Assembly (NCBI GenBank): GCA_028285205.1
Contig: JANQQA010000150.1
Span: forward strand, 1-64,000
DNA length: 64,000 nt
Reading direction: 5' to 3'
Source of the DNA: Bythopirellula sp.
Lineage (GTDB): Bacteria > Planctomycetota > Planctomycetia > Pirellulales > Lacipirellulaceae
In this document: piece after piece, positions 9,560-17,641 of the stretch
Position numbering within the stretch: the stretch's first letter is position 1
Layout of the letters: each line of letters opens with the position of its first letter
Translations under genes and position numbers: made by a program
Notes under the pieces: generated by a model
The model's database searches: none
Seen by the model: the letters and a program-made list of their open reading frames with translations, nothing else
What the model was told of the DNA's origin: nothing

Positions 9560-9636
9560 TTGAGCCGCCGAGCGGCTGATTGATGAGATCTGGCAGAGCG
9601 AAGCTACCGGGCGTTTCGAGGCGTGGAGGTCGCTCC

Positions 9637-9649
9637 TGCCAAAATGGCA
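9637..9649. promoter_or_regulatory. Upstream palindrome TGCCA-AAA-TGGCA
   Basis: A short dyad lies about 90 bases upstream of the sigma-54-like element. It resembles the arms of the palindrome at 9782-9799 (both contain TGCCA and TGGCA). The position is right for an activator site upstream of a sigma-54 promoter, but this is inference. Confidence 0.3.
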
Positions 9650-9739
9650 CTTTCCTGCCCGACGGCCACTTCCGAGCGAGCCCGCGCCAGACAGCCTATC
9701 TGGCTTGCTGCGTAACGACTTACGTCGATCTTCGCTCGT

Positions 9740-9755
9740 TGGCACGGTGGTTGCC
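9740..9755 (+). promoter_or_regulatory. Sigma-54 type -24/-12 promoter upstream of groEL1
   Basis: TGGCACGGTGGTTGCC matches the RpoN consensus TGGCACG-N4-TTGC(A/T) in all but the last base, with the invariant GG and GC exactly ten bases apart (9741-9742 and 9753-9754). The predicted transcript would start near 9766, giving a leader of about 128 bases before the groEL1 GTG. No classical CIRCE element is present nearby. Confidence 0.5.
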
Positions 9756-9781
9756 TAATTGCCCCTCCACATCACTGTCTA

Positions 9782-9799
9782 GCTGCCAATATTGGCAGC
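9782..9799 (+). promoter_or_regulatory. Perfect 18-bp palindrome in groEL1 leader
   Basis: GCTGCCAATATTGGCAGC is its own reverse complement. It would lie at about +17 to +34 of a transcript from the sigma-54-like promoter. It could be an operator or a 7-bp RNA hairpin with an ATAT loop. Confidence 0.5.
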
Positions 9800-9817
9800 C
9801 TCATGGGAATTACTCCG

Positions 9818-9834
9818 GCGATCCGGTGGATCGC
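9818..9834 (+). promoter_or_regulatory. Inverted repeat GCGATCC-GGT-GGATCGC in groEL1 leader
   Basis: Seven perfectly paired bases flank a three-base centre, 60 bases before the groEL1 start codon. Together with 9782-9799 it would give the leader two adjacent hairpins. A role in heat-shock control is possible but unproven. Confidence 0.4.
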
Positions 9835-9893
9835 GGTTATCTGAGTCACTCACTCACATACGCACTTACTCAACACTAATCAGGAGTCAAAAC

Positions 9894-11600
9894 GTGCCCA
9901 AGCAAATGGTATTCGAGGACGAAGCCCGCAAGCCTCTCGCTGCGGGGGTCGAGAAACTGGCCCGTGCCGTCCGCAGCACTCTGGGGCCACGCGGCCGCAA
10001 CGCGGTACTCGACAAGGGATGGGGCTCTCCCAAAGTGACCAAAGACGGCGTGACCGTCGCCGAAGACATTGAGCTGGAAGATCCCTACGAGAACCTCGGT
10101 GCCCAGCTGGTGAAAGAGGCCGCAAGCAAGACCAACGACGTAGCGGGCGATGGCACGACCACCGCCACCGTGCTGGCCGAAGGCATCTTTCGTGAAGGCC
10201 TCAAAATGCTGGCCGCGGGTGCCGATGCAATGGCGCTAGGCCGCGGCATCGCCAAGGGCGTCGAAGCCGTCTCGGCAGCGATCGAAAAACTGGCCGAGCC
10301 AGTGGATGTGAAAAACAAGAAAAGCCTGGAGCAGGTCGCTACGATCGCCGGCAACAACGACCCCTCCATCGGCAAAGTGCTCGCCGACGCGTTTGCCAAG
10401 GTTGGCAAAGATGGCGTGATCACGGTCGAAGAAGGCCGCTCGAACGAGACCTACGTCGAAGTGGTCGAGGGCATGCAGTTCGACCGCGGTTATCTCTCAC
10501 CTCACTTCGTGAACAACGAAGACGACCAACTCGTGGAGTTGGAAAACTGTTTGGTGATGGTGTTTGAAGAGAAGATTTCGAATGCCAAAGACCTCGTGCC
10601 TATTCTCGAGGCGGTCTCCAAGGCGAGCAAGCCGCTCTTGATCATTGCCGAAGACGTCGAAGGCGAAGCCCTGGCGACATTGGTCGTCAACAAGATGCGT
10701 GGCATCGTCAACGTCTGTGCTGTGAAGGCTCCCGGCTACGGCGATCGTCGCAAGGCGATGCTAGGCGACATCGCCACACTGACCGGCGGCACCGCGATCT
10801 TCAAAGACCTGGGCATCAAGCTAGATGGCGTGCAGCTGTCCGACCTGGGCAAGTGCAAGAAGATCATCATCTCTAGTGACAACACCACCATGGTGAGCGG
10901 CGGCGGCAAGAAGGACGACATCCTTGGCCGTGCTGATCAGATTCGCAAAGAGATCGAGACGACCGACTCCGACTACGATCGTGAGAAGCTGCAAGAGCGT
11001 CTGGCGAAGCTCGCCGGTGGCGTCGCTCAGATCAACTGCGGTGCCGCGACCGAAACCGAAATGAAAGAGCGAAAAGACCTGCTGGTCGATGCTCGTGCTG
11101 CCACGCAAGCCGCCTTGGCTGAGGGCATCGTCGCGGGCGGTGGCGTCGCTCTGCTGCGTAGCGAAAAGGCACTCGATAAGGTCAAGCTCGAAGGCGACGA
11201 AGCGCTCGGCGTCGAGATCGTCCGCAAGGTGCTCGATTACCCACTCCGTTACATCGCCGAGAACGCCGGCGTCGACGGTGCGGTTGTTGTCAATCGCGTC
11301 CGTCAAACCAAGGGCAAGAACGACGGCTACAACGCCGACAAGGACGAATACACCGACCTGGTCGCTGCGGGCATCATCGATCCCGCGAAGGTTGTGCGGG
11401 CGTCACTGCAAAACGCGGCCAGTGTGGCGTCGCTGTTGCTCACCACGGATTCGCTGGTGACCGACATTCCACAAGAGGAAGAAGAAGACGCCGGCCATGA
11501 CCACCACGACCACGGGATGGGTGGCATGGGCGGAATGGGCGGCGGCATGGGAGGTATGGGTGGCATGGGCGGCATGGGTGGCATGCCTGGAATGATGTAG
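9894..11600 (+). CDS. groEL1: Chaperonin GroEL, copy 1 (GGM-tailed)
   Basis: This is a 60-kDa chaperonin subunit that forms double-ring folding chambers with GroES. The GTG at 9894 is the start: the product then begins [13 protein letters not shown] as GroELs do, and CAGGAG lies eight bases ahead; the longer frame to 9792 is leader sequence. The 568 residues include the ATP-binding DGTTTATVL motif and the late [10 protein letters not shown] block. The C-terminus is a classic flexible tail of repeated GGM, preceded by an unusual His/Asp run (GHDHHDHG). It heads a cluster of chaperone genes. The tail and histidines are absent from copy 2 (12167-13780), so the two rings probably serve different clients. 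Confidence 0.97.
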   Translation: MPKQMVFEDEARKPLAAGVEKLARAVRSTLGPRGRNAVLDKGWGSPKVTKDGVTVAEDIELEDPYENLGAQLVKEAASKTNDVAGDGTTTATVLAEGIFREGLKMLAAGADAMALGRGIAKGVEAVSAAIEKLAEPVDVKNKKSLEQVATIAGNNDPSIGKVLADAFAKVGKDGVITVEEGRSNETYVEVVEGMQFDRGYLSPHFVNNEDDQLVELENCLVMVFEEKISNAKDLVPILEAVSKASKPLLIIAEDVEGEALATLVVNKMRGIVNVCAVKAPGYGDRRKAMLGDIATLTGGTAIFKDLGIKLDGVQLSDLGKCKKIIISSDNTTMVSGGGKKDDILGRADQIRKEIETTDSDYDREKLQERLAKLAGGVAQINCGAATETEMKERKDLLVDARAATQAALAEGIVAGGGVALLRSEKALDKVKLEGDEALGVEIVRKVLDYPLRYIAENAGVDGAVVVNRVRQTKGKNDGYNADKDEYTDLVAAGIIDPAKVVRASLQNAASVASLLLTTDSLVTDIPQEEEEDAGHDHHDHGMGGMGGMGGGMGGMGGMGGMGGMPGMM

Positions 11601-11622
11601 GAGTGGTCGTAGGCATTGGGCT

Positions 11623-11655
11623 GTCGGCTATGAGCTGACAGCTGCAATAGCCGAC
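11623..11655 (+). repeat. Intergenic hairpin between groEL1 and groES
   Basis: GTCGGCTAT (11623-11631) pairs perfectly with ATAGCCGAC (11647-11655). The 15-base loop contains AGCTGACAGCT, the same word that recurs between groES and groEL2. There is no T-run, so it is more like a repeat element or RNA-processing site than a terminator. Confidence 0.6.
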
Positions 11656-11751
11656 GGCTCTCAGACCATAGCTCATAGCCTTGATCCAATAAGAACCAAC
11701 TTCGAACAATAATTTCGCTTCATCGAAGCAACCAAGTTAAGGAATCACGAA

Positions 11752-12048
11752 ATGGCCAAAATCAATCTCCGTCCGTTGGACGATCGCGTTGTTGTCGAAC
11801 CCTCTGATGCCGAAGAAGTCACCGCCGGTGGCATTGTGCTGCCCGACGCGGCTCAAGAAAAACCACAGCGAGGCAAGGTCGTCGCCGTGGGCGCAGGCAA
11901 GCTGCTCGATAGTGGCAACCGCGGCGAGCTTTCCGTCGGCATCGGCGACGAAGTGATCTACGGCAAGTACGGCGGCTCGGACGTCGAAGTGGACGGCCAA
12001 GAACTGAAAATTCTGCGCGAGAGCGACATCCTCGCGAAGGTAGTGTAG
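11752..12048 (+). CDS. groES: Co-chaperonin GroES
   Basis: This 98-residue lid of the GroEL chamber has the family start ([19 protein letters not shown]) and a mobile loop region ([16 protein letters not shown]). The C-terminal part contains [11 protein letters not shown] and a final [18 protein letters not shown] precedes the ATG. It sits between the two groEL genes, not ahead of groEL as in many bacteria. Confidence 0.97.
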   Translation: MAKINLRPLDDRVVVEPSDAEEVTAGGIVLPDAAQEKPQRGKVVAVGAGKLLDSGNRGELSVGIGDEVIYGKYGGSDVEVDGQELKILRESDILAKVV

Positions 12049-12050
12049 TT

Positions 12051-12126
12051 AGCGATCAGCTGTCAGCGATCAGCCGTCAGCTTTCAAACTAAATCTAACT
12101 CATTCATGCAACTAAAGCTGACAGCT
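12051..12126 (+). repeat. Inverted/direct repeats of AGCTGTCAGC type between groES and groEL2
   Basis: AGCTGTCAGC (12058-12067) is complementary to GCTGACAGCT (12117-12126), and GTCAGCTTT (12076-12084) to AAAGCTGAC (12114-12122). The left half also holds a direct duplication of CAGCGATCAGC(T/C)GTCAGC. Two alternative foldbacks share the right arm. It matches the core word of the hairpin at 11623-11655. Confidence 0.65.
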
Positions 12127-12166
12127 GAGTGCTGAAGGCTGACAACTTCTCCGAAGGAGAGCAATC

Positions 12167-13780
12167 GTGGCAAAACAACTCATGTTCGACGACACCGCTC
12201 GCAGCAAGCTGCTCAAGGGTGTCGATAAACTGGCCGACGCGGTGGCCGTGACGATGGGCCCGACCGGCCGCAACGTGATTATCAATAAGTCGTTTGGCGG
12301 CCCCTCCGTCACCAAAGACGGCGTCACCGTGAGCAAAGAGGTCGAGCTGGAAGATCCGTTCGAAAACATGGGCGCGAAGCTCGTGCACGAAGTGGCTGAC
12401 AAGACGTCGTCGCTCGCCGGTGACGGCACCACCACGGCCACTGTCCTCGCTCGCGCGATCCTCAGGGAAGGCACTCGCAACATTGTCGCGGGGAGCAATC
12501 CAACGGCGGTGCAGCGTGGCATTCGCAAGGCAGTCGACGCAGCGGTCGAGTATCTCGATTCGATCAGCAAGCCTGTGTCCGACAAGGAGCAGATTGCTCA
12601 GGTCGGTGCAATCAGTGCCAACAACGACCGCGTGATCGGCGACCTGCTCGCCGACGCGATGGAACGCGTGGGCAAAGACGGCGTGATCACCGTCGAGGAA
12701 GGTCGCTCCACCGAGACGACTCTCGAGTTGGTCGAAGGCATGCAGTTCGACAAGGGCTTCCTGTCGCCGTACTTCATCAACCAAACGGCCGACATGGAGT
12801 GTGTGCTCGAAGATGCGTACATCCTGCTGCATGAGAAGAAGATTAGCAACTTGCGCGACTTGCTGCCGATCTTGGAGCAGGTAAGCCAGAAGGGCAAGCC
12901 ACTCATGATCGTCGCCGAAGACATCGAAGGCGAAGCCCTGGCGGCGCTGGTCGTGAACAAACTGCGTGGCATCCTCAACGTCTGTGCGGCGAAGGCCCCT
13001 GGCTTTGGCGATCGTCGCAAGGCCATGCTGGGCGACATTGCCACGCTGACCGGCGGCACGCTGATCAGCGAAGACCTCGGCATGAAGCTCGAGAGCATCA
13101 CGCTGGCCGAGATGGGCCGTGCCAAGAAGATTACCGTCTCTAAGGACGCGACCACAATCGTCCAAGGTGGCGGCAGCAACGAAGAAGTGCAAAAGCGTAT
13201 CGCACAGATTCGCAAGGGCATCGAAGCCAGCACTTCCGACTACGACCGCGAGAAGCTGCAAGAGCGGTTGGCCAAGCTGACCGGTGGTGTGGCGATCGTG
13301 TCCGTGGGTGCCAGCAGCGAAGCCGATATGAAGCAGAAGAAGGCTCGCGTCGAGGATGCCCTGCACGCCACACGGGCGGCCGTTGAGGAAGGCATCTTGC
13401 CTGGTGGCGGCACTGCGTTGCTGCGTTGCAAAGAAGTGGTCCAAGGTGCCAAAGGCAAAGGCGACGAGAAGATCGGCATCGCGATTGTGGCTGGTGTGCT
13501 TGACGCACCGCTCAAGCAGATTGCGGACAACTGCGGCCTCGACGGCAGCGTGGTTGCCGATGAGATCAGCCAGAAGGGCCAAAAGATTGGTTACGATGCC
13601 AACAACGGCGAGTACGTCGACATGTTCAAGGCGGGCATCATCGATCCGACGAAGGTCGTCAAAACCGCCCTGTCCAATGCCGCTAGCATCGCCGGTTTGA
13701 TGCTAACAACCGAAGCCCTGGTTACCAACTTCGACTCGAAGGACCAGGACAAGAAGGGCGTCGTCGGCAGTATCCGCTAA
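12167..13780 (+). CDS. groEL2: Chaperonin GroEL, copy 2 (no GGM tail)
   Basis: This is a 537-residue second chaperonin. It starts at GTG (12167) behind GAAGGAGAG, product [16 protein letters not shown]. It keeps the DGTTTATVL nucleotide motif and the apical and intermediate domain landmarks ([26 protein letters not shown]). The C-terminus is charged and short ([15 protein letters not shown]) instead of the Gly-Met tail. Copies 1 and 2 are clearly paralogues but diverged along their length, so the duplication is not recent. A strong hairpin at 13811-13840 follows. Confidence 0.96.
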   Translation: MAKQLMFDDTARSKLLKGVDKLADAVAVTMGPTGRNVIINKSFGGPSVTKDGVTVSKEVELEDPFENMGAKLVHEVADKTSSLAGDGTTTATVLARAILREGTRNIVAGSNPTAVQRGIRKAVDAAVEYLDSISKPVSDKEQIAQVGAISANNDRVIGDLLADAMERVGKDGVITVEEGRSTETTLELVEGMQFDKGFLSPYFINQTADMECVLEDAYILLHEKKISNLRDLLPILEQVSQKGKPLMIVAEDIEGEALAALVVNKLRGILNVCAAKAPGFGDRRKAMLGDIATLTGGTLISEDLGMKLESITLAEMGRAKKITVSKDATTIVQGGGSNEEVQKRIAQIRKGIEASTSDYDREKLQERLAKLTGGVAIVSVGASSEADMKQKKARVEDALHATRAAVEEGILPGGGTALLRCKEVVQGAKGKGDEKIGIAIVAGVLDAPLKQIADNCGLDGSVVADEISQKGQKIGYDANNGEYVDMFKAGIIDPTKVVKTALSNAASIAGLMLTTEALVTNFDSKDQDKKGVVGSIR

Positions 13781-13810
13781 GGATAGATCAAAACTGTTGT
13801 TTTTCGCATC

Positions 13811-13840
13811 GGGCCACTGGGCTAACCTAGCCAGTGGCCC
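13811..13840 (+). terminator. Hairpin after groEL2
   Basis: GGGCCACT pairs with AGTGGCCC, then after a bulged G, GGCTA pairs with TAGCC around an ACC loop. The stem is 13 base pairs. The downstream sequence (GGTTGTGTGTTTGG) is only moderately T-rich, so it could be a weak terminator or an RNA-stabilising stem that separates groEL2 from dnaJ. Confidence 0.6.
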
Positions 13841-13860
13841 GGTTGTGTGTTTGGAGAAAC

Positions 13861-13927
13861 GACGAATGCCGAGATGAGAATGTCGAACAAGTTTTCGCCA
13901 TTCGTCATTCGAGTTTCGTCATTAGTG
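13861..13927 (+). repeat. CATTCGTCATTCG-type intergenic repeat before dnaJ
   Basis: GACGAATG (13861-13868) is complementary to CATTCGTC (13899-13906), and ATTCGTC/TTTCGTCATT words repeat directly up to the dnaJ start. This low-complexity element differs from the AGCTGTCAGC type earlier in the cluster. Confidence 0.5.
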
Positions 13928-13931
13928 TGCC

Positions 13932-15062
13932 ATGTCCCAACAGCGTTGCTATTACGAAGTGCTGGAGGTCTCCAAGACCGCATCGGATGGCGAGATCGCC
14001 ACTTCGTATCGTAAGCTCGCCGTGAAGTATCATCCGGACAAGAATCCGGGTGACGAAGAAGCGATTGCGCACTTCAAAGAGGCCTCTGAAGCGTTCGAGG
14101 TGCTCAACGATCCCGACAAACGCCAACGCTACGACCGCTACGGACACGCTGGCGTCAACGGCCAATCGGGTGGCGGCGGGTTCTCCGACGTCGAAGACAT
14201 CTTCTCCGCGTTTGGCGACATCTTCGGCGATCTGTTCGGCGGAGGTGGCGGACGAGGTCGTCGTCGGGTGCGTAAAGGACGTGACGTGCGATGCGACATC
14301 ACGCTCACACTGCAAGAAGCGGCCCAAGGCGTCCGCAAAACCGTTCAGTTCCAGCGGCATGAACCGTGCCTCAAGTGCCAGGGTTCTGGGGCTGCCGAAG
14401 GCAGCCAGCGCGAGACATGTTCCTACTGTGGCGGACATGGCCAGGTTGTCCAGCAGGCAGGCATCGTGCGTGTGCAAACGACCTGCCCAGCGTGCAAGGG
14501 CGAGGGCTCGTCGGTCAGCACACCGTGTCGGCCGTGTCGCGGTTCGGGACACATCCTCAAGAAAGTGGAAGCCGAAGTTGAAATCCCCGCCGGCGTGGAC
14601 GATGGCATGCAGGTGCGGATCACCGGACAGGGCGAACCCAGCCCCAACGGCGGACCGCCGGGCGACTGCTACTGCGTGGTCGCGATTGCCAAACACACGT
14701 TGTTTGAGCGCGAAGGCCAACACCTCATTTGCCGTGTGCCGATCACCTATTCGCAAGCTGCGCTGGGCACCATGCTGGAAGTGCCTACCCTCAACGGTCC
14801 CGGCGAAGTCGACATTCCACCCGGCACGCAGTCGGGCGATGTCTTCCGTCTCAAAGGGCAGGGCATGCCCGACCCCAGGATGGTCGGACTAGGTGATTTG
14901 CTGGTACAAGTGAACATCGAGGTTCCCGCGAAGGTGAGTAGCGAGGAAGAAGCGTTGCTTCGCCAACTGGCCGAACTAGAACACAAAAACGTTGCTCCCC
15001 AACGCAAAGGTTTTTTCGATAAAGTGAAAGAGTACTTTAGCCCCGACGAACAAGAAGCTTGA
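13932..15062 (+). CDS. dnaJ: Chaperone DnaJ (Hsp40)
   Basis: This stimulates the DnaK ATPase and delivers substrates. The J-domain starts [14 protein letters not shown] with the essential HPD at residues 34-36. A Gly/Phe-rich linker ([20 protein letters not shown]) follows. The zinc-finger domain has four CxxCxGxG repeats: [24 protein letters not shown] and CRPCRGSG. The C-terminal substrate-binding domains are complete, for 376 residues in all. Just 14 bases separate it from grpE. No dnaK is in the window, so the Hsp70 partner is encoded elsewhere. Confidence 0.97.
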   Translation: MSQQRCYYEVLEVSKTASDGEIATSYRKLAVKYHPDKNPGDEEAIAHFKEASEAFEVLNDPDKRQRYDRYGHAGVNGQSGGGGFSDVEDIFSAFGDIFGDLFGGGGGRGRRRVRKGRDVRCDITLTLQEAAQGVRKTVQFQRHEPCLKCQGSGAAEGSQRETCSYCGGHGQVVQQAGIVRVQTTCPACKGEGSSVSTPCRPCRGSGHILKKVEAEVEIPAGVDDGMQVRITGQGEPSPNGGPPGDCYCVVAIAKHTLFEREGQHLICRVPITYSQAALGTMLEVPTLNGPGEVDIPPGTQSGDVFRLKGQGMPDPRMVGLGDLLVQVNIEVPAKVSSEEEALLRQLAELEHKNVAPQRKGFFDKVKEYFSPDEQEA

Positions 15063-15076
15063 GGACGAATTGAAGG

Positions 15077-15673
15077 ATGGCAGCGAATCCGACTGACGAA
15101 AGCGCTACGGGCAAGAACATCCCCATCAACGATCAACAGCAAACCGACCAGGAAGCAGATGCGATTGCGGATGCCATCAAACAGGCCTGCGCCGATGCCG
15201 AAGCAACCGACGAGCCTGGCACCGAATTGGCTGTCGAACTGGCCACCGAAAAAGATCGCGTGCTCCGGTTGCAGGCGGAAATGGAGAACCTCCGTTCGCG
15301 CACGGCCAGAGAGATCAACGATGAGCGCCGTTACGGCCCGTTGAATATCGTGCGCGATTTGCTGCCCGTGGTAGACAACATCGACCGCGCGATCGAAGCT
15401 GCAGAGCAGTCCGGTGAGTCAACCAGTCTGCTCGAAGGCTTCAAGCTTGTGCGCCAGCAATTGCTCACCGTACTCGAGCAACACAGCTGCAAGCCAATCG
15501 CCGCCGTTGGCGAGCCGTTCGACCCACAAGTTCACGAAGCCATCTTGCAACAGCCGTCCGACGAGCAGCCGGCGAATCATGTGCTGCAAGAAACGCAAGT
15601 CGGCTACCAACTGCATGATCGTGTCGTGCGTGCGTCGCAGGTGATCGTTTCGACCGGCCCCGCCGAAGCTTAA
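15077..15673 (+). CDS. grpE: Nucleotide exchange factor GrpE
   Basis: This dimeric factor releases ADP from DnaK. The 198 residues show an acidic disordered N-terminus (about 1-55), a long coiled coil (ELATEKDRVLRLQAEMENLR and onward), and the family signature in the C-terminal beta domain (PFDPQVHEAI, then VGYQLHDRVVRASQVIVS). It follows dnaJ by 14 bases and is clearly in the same operon. Confidence 0.95.
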   Translation: MAANPTDESATGKNIPINDQQQTDQEADAIADAIKQACADAEATDEPGTELAVELATEKDRVLRLQAEMENLRSRTAREINDERRYGPLNIVRDLLPVVDNIDRAIEAAEQSGESTSLLEGFKLVRQQLLTVLEQHSCKPIAAVGEPFDPQVHEAILQQPSDEQPANHVLQETQVGYQLHDRVVRASQVIVSTGPAEA

Positions 15674-15704
15674 TTTGGGAAGCTGTGACCAGGAACTAGC
15701 AGAG

Positions 15705-16028
15705 ATGCCTACCTACGACTACGAATGTGACGCTTGCGGACACGAGTTCGAACTATTCCAATCGATTACCGAGGACGTCAAACGGACGTGTCCCGAATGC
15801 AAAAAGCCGAAGCTGCGACGATTGTTCGGCACCGGAGCCGCGGTCGTGTTCAAAGGTTCCGGCTTCTACGAAACGGACTATCGCAGCGAGTCGTATAAAA
15901 AAGGTGCTGAGGACGCGAAGAAGTCGACTGAAAAGTCCAAAAAGTCCGCTGAAAAAAGCGCGGATAAGAAAGGTGGTAGCGAGAAGAAAGCTGCCAACTC
16001 TGACACTTCCGGCAAAAAGTCCGACTAG
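15705..16028 (+). CDS. FmdB-family zinc-ribbon protein
   Basis: ATG at 15705 gives MPTYDYECDACGHEFE, the standard start of FmdB-type zinc ribbons. CxxC pairs lie at residues 8-11 and 29-32, followed by LRRLFGTGAAVVFKGSGFYETDYR. The last 45 residues are a lysine/serine-rich, alanine-containing disordered tail, common in this family. It is 107 residues and 32 bases after grpE. The role is uncertain; the family is often annotated as a regulatory protein. Confidence 0.85.
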   Translation: MPTYDYECDACGHEFELFQSITEDVKRTCPECKKPKLRRLFGTGAAVVFKGSGFYETDYRSESYKKGAEDAKKSTEKSKKSAEKSADKKGGSEKKAANSDTSGKKSD

Positions 16029-16153
16029 CACTCTGGCACGCCTCCTAGCCACAGACGACACCACAAGTCACAATAGTAAAAATGCCGCGTTGGGTAGTTT
16101 GGGCTCATCGTGGTTGAACTTCTTTCACGTCGTTCTCGCTCAAGATAACTTCT

Positions 16154-16384
16154 ATGCGCTGCCCCGTGTGCAATGTCGAATTCGAACTTGCGTCCTCGGC
16201 TACGAAGCCCTTTTGCAGCAAACGATGCAAAACGATCGATCTAGGACGCTGGCTCGATGAGTCGTATTCGCTCCCGCACGTTCCCGATCCGGAGGACGAC
16301 GAGACGCCCGAAGATGATTGGGAAGGCACGCTGCCGGTCGATACTACAGCGCTGACCGAAATAGAAAAGCCCACCGATGCCTGA
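16154..16384 (+). CDS. yacG: DNA gyrase inhibitor / zinc-binding protein YacG
   Basis: These 76 residues contain a four-cysteine zinc finger (C3, C6, C21, C25) followed by the diagnostic KTIDLGRWLDESYSLP. In E. coli YacG binds GyrB and inhibits gyrase. The C-terminus is an acidic tail. Its stop overlaps the start of the next gene by eight bases (16377-16384), which suggests translational coupling. Confidence 0.9.
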   Translation: MRCPVCNVEFELASSATKPFCSKRCKTIDLGRWLDESYSLPHVPDPEDDETPEDDWEGTLPVDTTALTEIEKPTDA

Positions 16385-17609
16385 GCGACCGTCTCAGCCG
16401 CCGTCGTCTCAGCCTGGATCACCCAGCGCTGCCGGTGTGGTGCATGAAATTCGCTGGCTCGACATTTGCCCATGGCTGATCCTCGTCAAAGCATTGCGGG
16501 CGGCTCTGCTCCTACGAGTGCTGGTACTCGCGTCGGTGGGCGTGGTTCTGACGCATGGAGGTTGGGCGGTGATCAGCCAGTGGTTTGATCCGCCACTCGC
16601 GATGCCGCCGATGCTGCGGGAAGCGCTGCCGGTGTTGCAAATCGATCTGAACGCATCTGAATCGATAACTGATTCCGCGCCCAGTGCTTGGCAATGTGGC
16701 ACGCTCATCAGCGGCTGGTATTGGCTGGCCAAGCCCTTTCTGATGCTGGGCGATCAGCAGCTTTCCTGGCAGGCGTGGATCGGCACTGCTATGCTTGGCA
16801 TCTGGGCAATTTTCGTTTGGGGCCTGTTTGGCGGAGCGATTTGCCGAATCACCTCGCTCTACCTGGCGCGAGGAGAACTCCTCGGACCACTGCGTGCTGT
16901 GCGTCAAACGGTATCGGTGTGGCTTGATACGATCGGTAGCCCACTCGTCGTGTTGTTGGCAGCCATTGCTCACTCCGTTCCGCTGCTGCTCTTGGGAGCA
17001 CTACTCCGATTCGACCTGTTCGCTGTTTTCGCTGCAATATTCTGGGGCTTCGTGATCGCCTGGGGATTGATGCTGGCCGTCATACTTGTGGGACTGCTGC
17101 TGGGTTGGCCATTGATGTGGGCGTGTCTTGCCACGGAGCGCAGCGACGCCTTCGACGGCGTGTCGCGGTGCTATGCGTACGTTTATCAACGCCCACTTCA
17201 GTTCGGCCTGCTCGTGCTGCTGGCCGCCGTGTTGGGCCTAGCAGGCGACGTGGTCGTCACGTTTTTTTCTGTCGTGACCGTATCACTGAGTGAATGGGCG
17301 CTGAGCTGGGGGATAGGGACCGATCGCGCACTGCAACTCTTCGCCAGCGACATCGAAGCTTCGCCCGCGCCGATCGCTACTCGCTTAATCAACAACTGGA
17401 AGTGGGCCGTTCAGACGGTCGCGATTAGCTTTCCGGTTGCGTCGCTTTGGGCCATGACGGTAGGGATCTATCTCGTGTTGCGTCGCCAGGTGGACGCCAC
17501 CGAGATGGACGAAATCACTCTTGCCGACGGCACCATCCAGGCCGGACTGCCAAGCGAACCGTCCAAACCATCCACGCGCAAAGGAAGGGCCGACTCGCCA
17601 ACAGGCTAG
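16377..17609 (+). CDS. Polytopic membrane protein, unknown function (410 aa)
   Basis: It begins inside the end of yacG (ATGcctga overlap). After about 30 Pro/Ser-rich cytoplasmic residues there are about seven hydrophobic segments, with a soluble stretch between the first two. The final helix ends in a basic tail. No catalytic motif was recognised. The overlap with yacG makes it the last gene of the dnaJ-grpE cluster. It converges on the metalloprotease gene with a 32-base gap. Confidence 0.75.
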   Translation: MPERPSQPPSSQPGSPSAAGVVHEIRWLDICPWLILVKALRAALLLRVLVLASVGVVLTHGGWAVISQWFDPPLAMPPMLREALPVLQIDLNASESITDSAPSAWQCGTLISGWYWLAKPFLMLGDQQLSWQAWIGTAMLGIWAIFVWGLFGGAICRITSLYLARGELLGPLRAVRQTVSVWLDTIGSPLVVLLAAIAHSVPLLLLGALLRFDLFAVFAAIFWGFVIAWGLMLAVILVGLLLGWPLMWACLATERSDAFDGVSRCYAYVYQRPLQFGLLVLLAAVLGLAGDVVVTFFSVVTVSLSEWALSWGIGTDRALQLFASDIEASPAPIATRLINNWKWAVQTVAISFPVASLWAMTVGIYLVLRRQVDATEMDEITLADGTIQAGLPSEPSKPSTRKGRADSPTG

Positions 17610-17641
17610 CACGGAAGCAGCTTGTGAATCACGGCTGTCCG

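Noticed and set aside
9560-9893. CIRCE heat-shock operator upstream of groEL1
   Set aside because: No TTAGCACTC-N9-GAGTGCTAA or close variant was found.
12104-13582. Long minus-strand ORF (492 codons) opposite groEL2
   Set aside because: It is a frame shadow of a highly conserved, GC-rich coding sequence; no ribosome site and low-complexity His/Arg/Ala content.
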